From: Leptobrachium leishanense
Taxonomy: Eukaryota; Chordata; Amphibia; Anura; Megophryidae
Assembly (NCBI GenBank): GCA_009667805.1
Contig: CM019065.1
Span: 149,890,101 to 149,954,100, forward strand
Direction of reading: 5' to 3'
DNA: 64,000 bases
Numbering within the stretch: position 1 is the first letter of the stretch; each line of letters opens with the position of its first letter. Shown piece by piece: positions 55,480 to 64,000 of this stretch. The position numbers and the translations under genes were made by a program. The notes beneath the pieces were generated by a model, which saw nothing but the letters and a program-made list of their open reading frames with translations, searched no databases and had not been told where the DNA came from.

Positions 55480-58250
55480 GAGCTGGGGGCACTATCCATG
55501 AGCTGAGCTGGGGGCCAGTATCCATGAGCTGGGGGACATTTCCATGAGCTGGGGGGCAAATCCATCAGCTGGGGGGCATATCCATGAGCTGGGGGCATAT
55601 CCATGAGCTGGGGGACATTTCCATGAGCTGGGGGGCAAATCCATCAGCTGGGGGGCATATCCATGAGCTGGGGCATTTCCATGAGCTGGGGGCATTTCCA
55701 TGAGCTGGGGGCATATCCATGAGCTGGGGGCATTTTCATGAGCTGGGGGGCATATTCATGAGCTGGGGGGCATATCCATGAGCTGGGGGGCATATCCATG
55801 AGCTGGGGGGCAAATCCATGAGCTGGGGGCATATCTATGAGCTGGGGGGCATATCTATGAGCTGGGGGGCATTTCCATGAGCTGGGGGGCATTTCCATGA
55901 GCTGGGGGTCATTTCCATGAGCTGGGGGTCATATCCATGAGCTGGGGGCATTTCCATGAGCTGGGGGGCATTTCCATGAGCTGGGGGGCAAATCCATGAG
56001 CTGGGGGCATATCCATGAGCTGGGGGACATTTCCATGAGCTGGGGGGCAAATCCATCAGCTGGGGCATATCCATGAGCTGGGGCATTTCCATGAGCTGGG
56101 GGCATATCCATGAGCTGGGGGGCATATCCATGAGCTGGGGCATTTTCATGAGCTGGGGGCATATCCATGAGCTGGGCACATATCCATGAGCTGGGGGGCA
56201 AATCTATGAGCTGGGGGCATATCCATGAGCTGGGGGCATTTCCATGAGCTGGGGGCATTTCCATGAGCTGGGGGTCATTTCCATGAGCTGGGGGTCATAT
56301 CCATGAGCTGGGGGTCATATCCATGAGCTGGGGCATTTCCATGAGCTGGGGGGCATTTCCATGAGCTGGGGGCATTTCCATGAGCTGGGGGCATATCCAT
56401 GAGCTGGGGGGCAAATCCATGAGCTGGGGGGCATATCCATGAGCTGGGGGACATTTCCATGAGCTGGGGGGCAAATCCATCAGCTGGGGGGCATATCCAT
56501 GAGCTGGGGCATTTCCATGAGCTGGGGGCATATCCATGAGCTGGGGGGCATATCCATGAGCTGGGGGCATTTTCATGAGCTGGGGGGCATATTCATGAGC
56601 TGGGGGGCATATCCATGAGCTGGGGGCATATCCATGAGCTGGGGGGCAAATCCATGAGCTGGGGGGCATATCTATGAGCTGGGGGGCATATCCATGAGCT
56701 GGGGGCATTTCCATGAGCTGGGGGCATTTCCATGAGCTGGGGGTCATTTCCATGAGCTGGGGGTCATATCCATGAGCTGGGGCATTTCCATGAGCTGGGG
56801 GGCATTTCCATGAGCTGGGGGGCAAATCCATGAGCTGGGGGGCATATCCATGAGCTGGGGGACATTTCCATGAGCTGGGGGGCAAATCCATCAGCTGGGG
56901 CATATCCATGAGCTGGGGCATTTCCATGAGCTGGGGGCATATCCATGAGCTGGGGGGCATATCCATGAGCTGGGGGCATTTTCATGAGCTGGGGGCATAT
57001 CCATGAGCTGGGCACATATCCATGAGCTGGGGGGCAAATCTATGAGCTGGGGGGCATATCCATGAGCTGGGGGGCATTCCATGAGCTGGGGGCATTTCCA
57101 TGAGCTGGGGGTCATTTCCATGAGCTGGGGGTCATATCCATGAGCTGGGGGTCATATCCATGAGCTGGGGCATTTCCATGAGCTGGGGCATTTCCATGAG
57201 CTGGGGGGCATTCCATGAGCTGGGGGCATATCCATGAGCTGGGGGGCAAATCCATGAGCTGGGGGCATATCCATGAGCTGGGGGACATTTCCATGAGCTG
57301 GGGGGCAAATCCATCAGCTGGGGGGCATATCCATGAGCTGGGGCATTTCCATGAGCTGGGGGCATATCCATGAGCTGGGGGGCATATCCATGAGCTGGGG
57401 GCATTTTCATGAGCTGGGGGCATATTCATGAGCTGGGGGGCATATCCATGAGCTGGGGGGCATATCCATGAGCTGGGGGGCAAATCCATGAGCTGGGGGG
57501 CATATCTATGAGCTGGGGGGCATATCCATGAGCTGGGGGGCATTTCCATGAGCTGGGGGGCATTTCCATGAGCTGGGGGTCATTTCCATGAGCTGGGGGT
57601 CATATCCATGAGCTGGGGCATTTCCATGAGCTGGGGGGCATTTCCATGAGCTGGGGGGCATTTCCATGAGCTGGGGGGCATATCCATGAGCTGGGGGGCA
57701 AATCCATGAGCTGGGGGGCAAATCCATGAGCTGGGGGCATATCCATGAGCTGGGAGCAATATCCATGAGCTGGGGCAGTATCCATGAGACCTGGGGGCAA
57801 TATCCATGAGACCGGGGGGCAATATCCATGAGACCTGGGGGCAATATCCATGAGACCTGGGGGCATTATCCATGAGACCTGGGGGCATTATCCATGAGAC
57901 CGGGGGCATTATCCATGAGACCTGGGGGCATTATCCATGAGACCTTGGGGGCATTATCCATGAGACCTTGGGGGCATTATCCATGAGACCTTGGGGGCAT
58001 TATCCATGAGACCTGGGGGCATTATCCATGAGACCTGGGGGCAATATCCATGAGACCTGGGAGCATATATCCATGATACCTGGGGGCATTATCCATGAGA
58101 CCTGGGGGCAATATCCATGAGACCTGGGGGCAATATCCATGAGACCTGGGGGCAATATCCATGAGAGCTGGGGCATTATCCATGAGAGCTGGGGCATTAT
58201 CCATGAGAGCTGGGGCAATTCTATCCATGTGAACTGGGAAAATATATCCA
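55480..58250. repeat. Minisatellite, ~20-21-bp unit with ~417-bp higher-order period
   Basis: About 135 units of gcatatccatgagctggggg run with variants (catttcc, caaatcc, cattttc, gagacctgg at the right). The rare variant aaatccatcagctgg recurs at about 55640, 56051, 56473, 56887 and 57309, each preceded by a gacatttcc unit, giving a higher-order period of 411-422 bp. Open frames on the minus strand are periodic artefacts. The unit is the same as in Helitron H1. Confidence 0.93.
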
Positions 58251-58805
58251 TATAACCAGTGCTGTGTATATAATTCTGGGGGTCTGTGCCTGGATATATA
58301 TATATAGATTATATATAAAACGCGTTAGTCCAGTTGCCAAAATCGCGAGTATACCTGTACGTAGTGATACCTTTCACTGATCAGTATAGTTTCCAGTTTA
58401 CACTCTTGAAAGCTTGTCTTTTAAATGTAAAGTTAACCCAATAAAAATGGTATCACCGGCTCGTCCGGCTATACTCGTGATTATATATATTTTTTCTTCA
58501 GGTAATGGGGGTTGTGGAATTCGTGGGTGAGTTCCCTCACTTTTTTTCCCAGGACTTGACCCCTGGCTATAGTTATATAATTAATATGGGCTAAAAGTGC
58601 ACAATCTCAGGTTTACTTTGAGGGTATGCACATCCAAATTGGAGGAAGGGTTTAGGAATTACTGCTCTTAAGAGTAGCCAATGCCATCTCCCCTTTTTCA
58701 AGGTACCAAAAGTAATTGGACAATGGAATCAAAAGCTGTTTTATGGCCAAGTGTGGGCTACTCCTTCATTATTTCTTCATCAAGCAGGCAAAAGGTCTGG
58801 AGTTG

Positions 58806-58990
58806 ATTCAGGGTTATTCAGAAAAAGGTGAAAACCAGGAGAATTGATAGAAGAGAACAATCTAGACCAAATAGCCGATTTGGAAAGTGAGTTAAATTGG
58901 AAAAAAATTCTGATTCGGCTATTTTGACCTAGAATTTTCACTTCTCCAGTCATTCTCCTGAGTTTCACCTTTCTTTGAATAGACCTGCAT
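58806..58990. mobile_element. MITE of the TTATTCAG type
   Basis: Inverted ends cagggttattcagaaaaagg and tttctttgaatagacctgc. The body matches 35107-35291. Confidence 0.7.
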
Positions 58991-59114
58991 AACATTTTTT
59001 TTCTCAACGTGAGTCTTAGTGAATATATGCAATTTCATCATAGGTGGATTATCAGAGGGACGGTTTTTCCCTAATGATAGGCCTGTTTAAACGTTAAATA
59101 TTTCAAATGCTTAA

Positions 59115-59465
59115 GGCCGGAGTCAGACGAGCAGTGCACACTACGTGTGCTGTACCGACGTGCCTCCCGGTGTCCGTCGCAGCATTGTGACGCTTCAACG
59201 GGGCCGGCCACACACTGTAGTATGCACACGAATTGCTTGTGCTACAGTGGACGTGCTGCGGCCGTCCTGAAAACCTCCCTGTCAAAGTGCTATGACACAC
59301 GTTCACTGGGGCTGCAAAGTGCGATCCGACATAGGAGGACTGAGCCTTGAAGCGCTGAGCGCACTAACTGAACTCAACGAGGTGGCCAGACGGGCGTCAG
59401 AGTGGAAGGAATGTCCACTCATGGACGTTCATTCCACTCTCAAAAACACTTGTCTGACCCTGGCC
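59115..59465. mobile_element. PIF/Harbinger-type MITE, copy h
   Basis: Ends GGCCGGAGTCAGACGAGCAG and cttgtctgaccctggcc, flanked by TAA on both sides. It is the most diverged and shortest full copy. Confidence 0.75.
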
Positions 59466-59499
59466 TAAGAGTGGAATAGGGCTGTCTGCCTTATTGCAG

Positions 59500-60150
59500 A
59501 CAATACGTTCTCATTTTTGTAGGACTATCTCTTAATTTTCACAGGGGCACAACAATAGGCAGAGTACAATGGATATAGAAAAAGCAACGTAGCGCACGCA
59601 AACAAAACACACAGGTTGACAAATCGTATGCACTATATGTCCAAAATATCAATATTATTTTTTTCTCTCGGGAATTCTTCTCCTTAGGGAAATATTACAA
59701 AAAACTGCAGAAAAAAGGAGAGAAAACCAAGATTGAGCAGTATATAGTTCCAATCTATGAAAAAAAGCATATAAGTTGTCCAACTCACAATTTTAGGAGC
59801 CCACACCTGGCTCTAGGGTTGATCGCCTTTTGGGTCTTTTAAATACTTCATAAAGAGAATATGCTGCACTCACAAGGGTCCACCAGTCAGCATGGAAGAC
59901 TCCCCAATCCAGATAACAATCAAGAAAAATATAGTAGCCGACTCCTGGCAGTGGTGTTATTAAAAAGATTTATTCCACAATGAAAAAACACCAGACAACG
60001 TTTCGACCCTCTCGGGTCTTTGTCAAGTCTAAAATAACCAGTACACCATACACATATATATATAGGTGAAATAACATAATACAGCTGATGAATCAATTAC
60101 ACTTTAATCGAAAAAACCTGCTGTATGTCTTAAAGGTGTATTACCAAAGT
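59500..60150 (-). mobile_element. Older Penelope-like element: inverted terminal repeat
   Basis: This stretch lies left of the GIY-YIG coding fragment in inverse orientation, as judged by its minus-strand hammerhead relic (59993-60030). The sequence tgtattaccaaagttaaa at 60133 has its inverse at the very right edge (63983-64000), so the partner repeat starts there and continues outside the window. The left boundary is approximate. Confidence 0.6.
59993..60030 (-). ncRNA. Degenerate hammerhead-like motif
   Basis: On the minus strand: stem I AGAC/GUCU, core UUGACAA in place of CUGANGA, stem II GACCC/GGGUC with a GAGA loop, then GAAA and palindromic ACGU. The first core base and the catalytic G are changed, so it is predicted inactive. 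Confidence 0.55.
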
Positions 60151-61272
60151 TAAAGCTTTGAGACAAATACTTTGTAAAAACTGGCATATTCTGAGATATA
60201 TGTATCCCATTGTCCCGGAATTCAGCTTGCCTCCTTTGATGTCCTACAAGAGAGGTCGGTCCCTGAGAGAGACATTGGTGCACGCTGAATTCCATGACAG
60301 TTGTTTCGCTACACCATTTTTTGGTAAGCCCAAACAGGGGACGTTCCCTTATTTGAATTGCTCCTGCTGCAATGCTGTAATTAAGGGAGATTTATTTGTC
60401 CATCCACATTCAGGTCAAAAATTTAAAGTAAGACAGTTTTTCACATGTAATTCTCAATATGTGGTGTATCTTATTAAATGCCCGTGTGGTTGGGCATATG
60501 TGGGAGAGACCACACAAAAAATTAAACACAGGATTACTAAACACAAGTCAGATATTCAATAAAAACAAGATAGATGTGAGAACAGCGCTCCCTTTTGGTG
60601 AATATTTTTGTACTCTCCACACCGTCACCATAAAGTACACTAGAGTAACAAATATCTTACTTTCTCTTTTTATATATATTATTCTTCAGATGTATCTAAA
60701 GAGAAAAGTGATTCTCGAAGTATTTCAATCGGAATATAGGTCCACACTGACCAGTAGCAACCTCAAAAAGGTAAACAGAAAGAGAGAAATGCAATAGTGC
60801 AGATCAATTGATAATATATAGTCAATGGGATATAACCAAAGTTCGATAGAGTAGTACACTCACACTTTTAGAGAGCTCCCTAGCTCTATTTTGTTGACGT
60901 TACGGACTGTTTCAGGCCAGTCCGTCGGCCGGGCTTCTTATGTCAATCCCCTCCTTTCTTCAGTAATTGCACCCTTTGTATCTCGGAATATAGATGGGAA
61001 AAATTCTCATGGTGTGGTATCTCGATTTAAGGAGACGAGTAGAGACCCAGAGAGAGAATATTACTCACCCTTTTGGGGGCAGTACCGAGCCCTCGGGTTC
61101 CAAGGTATATAAATTGTTTTCGGCACAAATTTCAAAAAAGCCGTCTTCGGCACAGAAATTGCAGGATTTCCACAATATTTTGGATAAAAATAATAAATTT
61201 AATGAATAAAATTATTAATCATAAACATAAGTGTTTAAAACACAAAAGAATAATAATAAATAATGAACGGTA

Positions 61273-61311
61273 GCCAAACGCGTTTCGCGCATATAGCGCT
61301 TCTTCAGTGGC
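61273..61311 (-). ncRNA. Hammerhead ribozyme, complete core (left arm)
   Basis: Inverse copy of the motif at 62643-62681, with the same stems and core. It lies sense to the GIY-YIG coding, in the downstream terminal repeat. Confidence 0.78.
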
Positions 61312-62082
61312 AACAGGGGACAGATTGGTATTACATCATTCCTTGTAGTTCGTATTTATATACAGATCGTAATTGGAGAAGTGATGGGTTGAATTTCGCG
61401 CCAAAAGGAAGGAGGAGGAGATTATTCCGTCCGCAGTGTATCCCATCATACACTGTAGGGGAGCTCCACTTCCGATCTTAACTTTACCTTCCTGTTAACA
61501 TTGCCGCTGCAGACGAGCTCCATTTCCGGGGTTAGTTATTCGGATGGTATTCTCCCCTCCGCAGTAGCGCGCATGCGTGGGTATCCCATAAAGTCCACTC
61601 ATATACTGTGCCGGCAAAAGTCCACAGCTGCACGGAGAAAGCAGATATCCAGCAGTGCCAACGTCGCTCGGCATGGCCAGAGGGATAGATGTTCAATAAA
61701 AATATATATAATAGAAAAGGGATTAGATATACTAACAAGCGGATATCGTATTTTTATATAAAATACATGGCATCAAATCATGGCATATTATTCCACAATG
61801 TCCTTTAAAGGAAAGCCGAAAAAACATTTATTATGTGATGAGTGTATATACAGCATCTTAGGAGGACCTATATTGAATAAAACCTCTCTATTCGTAACAA
61901 AAGAGACCAAATATATATTATCATAAAAGTCCCAAATCGGGCTTATCTTGGATATAGGTCCTGTAGTCATCATAAATTGGTTTGGACGGAAAATTTCTAC
62001 TCTGTCCACTATTTATCCCTATGGAAGTAGAGATCATGATCTACAAGGAAAAAATTTATAAAAAAACATACAAAAAAAAACC

Positions 62083-62691
62083 TTACAGAAAATGGCACAT
62101 TTCAAAATCTTTATTCAAACCTTTTGGGATTAAAGTATCAAAACGAAAAATTAATTTCATTTCTTCTTGATTGATCTTTTTTATAAAGTCTCCACCCCTC
62201 CAGTCTCTCTCAACCTTACGTAATGCAAGAAAGATTAAGCCTTCAGGGGAACTATTATGTACAAGAAGAAAATGAGACGAAACGGTATGTTTGTCAAAAC
62301 CTCGCTGAATATTACGTATATGTTCTTGAATTCTTACATGGAGTGGTCTGGTGGTCCTACCAATATATAATTTTCCACAAGGACATATTAGAACGTAAAT
62401 TACATTAGTAGAGTGACATGAGATGACCTGTTGGATTTTAAATGTGTCTTTTGTAACAAACACCGGACAGAATTTTCCATTTAGTTTTAATTTCTTGCAG
62501 GCAGAACATGTACCACACTGCGGACGGAATAATCTCCTCCTCCTTCCTTTTGGCGCGAAATTCAACCCATCACTTCTCCAATTACGATCTGTATATAAAT
62601 ACGAACTACAATGAATGATGTAATACCAATCTGTCCCCTGTTGCCACTGAAGAAGCGCTATATGCGCGAAACGCGTTTGGCTACCGTTCAT
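62083..62691 (-). pseudogene. Penelope-like GIY-YIG endonuclease region, 5'-truncated
   Basis: A 202-residue frame. The first ~25 residues are read through the antisense hammerhead and pLTR and are not protein-derived. From about NWRSDGLNFAPKG onward it has a Cys motif CGTCSACKKLK, VISCHSTNVIYVLICPCGK with LYIGRTTRPL (the GIY-YIG pair), and HVRIQEHIRNI, ending near DWRGGDFIKKINQEE. RT is absent. The frame through the domain is intact, consistent with youth. Confidence 0.8.
62643..62681 (+). ncRNA. Hammerhead ribozyme, complete core (right arm)
   Basis: Stem I GCCA (62643-62646) with UGGC (62678-62681). Core CUGAAGA (62647-62653; the variable seventh base is A). Stem II 62655-62658 with 62664-62667, loop of 5. 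GAAA 62668-62671. Palindromic stem III ACGCGU (62671-62676). Predicted cleavage after U62677. Confidence 0.8.
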
Positions 62692-63736
62692 TATTTATTA
62701 TTCTTTTGTGTTTTAAACACTTATGTTTATGATTAATAATTTTATTCATTAAATTTATTATTTTTATCCAAAATATTGTGGAAATCCTGCAATTTCTGTG
62801 CCGAAGACGGCTTTTTTGAAATTTGTGCCGAAAACAATTTATATACCTTGGAACCCGAGGGCTCGGTACTGCCCCCAAAAGGGTGAGTAATATTCTCTCT
62901 CTGGGTCTCTACTCATCTCCTTAAATCGAGATACCACACCATGAGAATTTTTCCCATCTATATTCCGAGATACAAAGGGTGCAATTACTGAAGAAAGGAG
63001 GGGATTGACATAAGAAGCCCGGCCGACGGACTGGCCTGAAACAGTCCGTAACGTCAACAAAATAGAGCTAGGGAGCTCTCTAAAAGTGTGAGTGTACTAC
63101 TCTATCGAACTTTGGTTATATCCCATTGACTATATATTATCAATTGATCTGCACTATTGCATTTCTCTCTTTCTGTTTACCTTTTTGAGGTTGCTACTGG
63201 TCAGTGTGGACCTATATTCCGATTGAAATACTTCGAGAATCACTTTTCTCTTTAGATACATCTGAAGAATAATATATATATAAAAAGAGAAAGTAAGATA
63301 TTTGTTACTCTGGTGTACTTTATGGTGACGGTGTGGAGAGTACAAAAATATTCACCAAAAGGGAGCGCTGTTCTCACATCTATCTTGTTTTTATTATTTA
63401 TCTTTTTGTGGTGAAGGGAACACCACACTCGTGAGGACGTGTAGCGATCCCCAAAATTGTCTAAGCGCCGTTTATACATCCAGATTCGACCTCTTTTAGA
63501 CAAGTCAGATATTCGTTTAAAAAGAATTGAATTACCTATACCAAATCATTTTGTTACATTAGGTCATGATATTTCACAACTGAGGATCCACGTAATTGAC
63601 ACAGTCAATAAATCTATTTGAGGTGGTGATAGAGAGTTAGCATTAAAAATGAAAGAATTATTCTGGATACCCCGTTTGAACATTATAGAACCAAGTGGTT
63701 TAAATAGAGATTTTGACCTTTCCCCATTTCTATAGT

Positions 63737-64000
63737 GGACGATTTGGATATTTAGAAGAACAGCCATATCTGTTTCATCATGGACAGTTCGTATACCAAA
63801 AAATATAATTATAAACAATAAAAATATATAATCGTATTGAATAAATCTTGAAGTTAATACAATTATTGTTGTAGGATTATTTAATTTTTTGGTGATTGTT
63901 TTTATATACTTGATTTATTTACATGTACTTATGGGCATCACGTTAAATTAATTGTGATGAGATCACATTAAGCTGCATGCTGTTTAACTTTGGTAATACA
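63737..64000 (+). other. 3' region of the older Penelope-like element
   Basis: AT-rich trailer after the GIY-YIG stop, reaching the start of the direct terminal repeat at 63983 (ctttggtaataca), cut by the window edge. Confidence 0.55.

Larger units (their letters stand above)
55203..58565. mobile_element. Non-autonomous hAT element filled by a minisatellite
   Basis: The left end CAGGGCTCGAGTC and right end (inverse CAGGGGTCAAGTCC) are flanked by the 8-bp GCTATAGT at 55195-55202 and 58566-58573. Inside are a GC-rich 5' part with a 61-bp-stem hairpin (55327-55458), 2.8 kb of minisatellite (55480-58250) and an AT-rich right end. No transposase. Confidence 0.82.
55122..58802 (+). mobile_element. 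Tc1/mariner element (family A, copy 2), 5' part only
   Basis: It begins with the terminus tacagttaggtccatata (55122), the inverse of the right end of copy 1 at 19070. It is split by the hAT element at 55203-58565 and resumes at 58566. Bases 58628-58800 match 10305-10346 plus 10796-10930 of copy 1. No transposase coding remains, and a TTATTCAG MITE truncates it at about 58805. Confidence 0.8.
60558..63499 (-). mobile_element. Younger Penelope-like element with inverted terminal repeats
   Basis: The 15-bp acaagtcagatattc at 60543-60557 and 63500-63514 flanks it, and outside it the older element is continuous. Two arms of about 880 bp (about 60558-61440 and 62512-63394) are near-identical inverted copies, with 106 extra bp (63394-63499) outside the right arm only. 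Between them, on the minus strand, lies a 5'-truncated GIY-YIG coding region. The order on the minus strand is therefore inverted pLTR, truncated ORF, direct pLTR. Confidence 0.82.
60113..63736 (+). pseudogene. Older Penelope-like element: GIY-YIG C-terminal domain, split
   Basis: The first part (60158-60557) contains MSYKRGRSLRETLVHAEF, a Cys cluster (LNCSCCNAV) and the endonuclease start VVYLIKCPCGWAYVGETTQ. It is cut by the younger element. The second part (63500-63736) resumes in frame after the duplicated 15 bp and reads KRIELPIPNHFVTLGHDI, then LKMKELFWIPRLNI and DLSPFL before a stop. An internal stop after VNKSI and loss of the RT make it a pseudogene. GIY-YIG at the C-terminus after RT is the Penelope/Neptune arrangement. 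Confidence 0.82.

Noticed and set aside
55492..58251. Many overlapping Pro/Trp/Met-rich minus-strand frames
   Set aside because: Periodic translation of the minisatellite in several frames at once; composition follows the unit.

Overview
The window looks like vertebrate, probably amphibian (anuran-like), nuclear DNA. It has a host gene cut into small exons separated by kilobase introns, plus a dense layer of nested transposable elements: Tc1/mariner, hAT, PIF/Harbinger, piggyBac, Helitron, Penelope-like, L1/Tx1-like and Ty3/gypsy. The anuran call is inference from this repeat mix. No rRNA, tRNA gene, CRISPR array or prokaryotic operon is visible.

Host gene. Eight exons on the + strand (19098-19156, 24699-24729, 27845-27973, 31206-31234, 34675-34702, 40118-40149, 43143-43226, 43450-43605) each have AG/GT boundaries, and their reading phases fit end to end with no stop. 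The last two encode the first half of an SH2 domain with an FLVR-type phosphotyrosine pocket. The family resemblance is to the SLP-76/BLNK/CLNK/SH2D6 adaptors. The 5' exons and the end of the SH2 domain were not found here.

Layout. 1-470: Ty3/gypsy RNase H fragment. 703-4021: piggyBac-type MITE interrupted by an L1-like insertion that carries ORF1 but no ORF2. 4022-9870: decayed BED-finger hAT transposon, itself interrupted by a Penelope foldback with a hammerhead ribozyme. 9880-19070: two Tc1 elements. The larger one is split by a Harbinger MITE, a hAT element carrying a dynamin first exon, two head-to-tail Helitrons full of minisatellites, an unclassified 1-kb element and a piggyBac MITE. 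19098-43605: host exons with MITEs, L1 fragments, minisatellites and a composite hAT in the introns. 44959-53386: complete Ty3/gypsy element with 1094-bp LTRs and a PNMA-like gag. 55122-58802: second Tc1 copy split by a hAT element that holds a 2.8-kb minisatellite with higher-order periodicity. 59500-64000: two Penelope-like elements, the younger inserted inside the GIY-YIG domain of the older.

Most interesting points: (1) dynamin exon 1 with 5' leader and splice donor inside a hAT element with a clear 8-bp target duplication; (2) hammerhead ribozymes with palindromic stem III in Penelope inverted terminal repeats; (3) the same ~20-bp minisatellite inside a Helitron and inside an unrelated hAT element; (4) an ORF1-only L1 with poly-A and target duplication, analogous to mammalian HAL1; (5) a ~97% identical inverted MITE pair bracketing the last three host exons.
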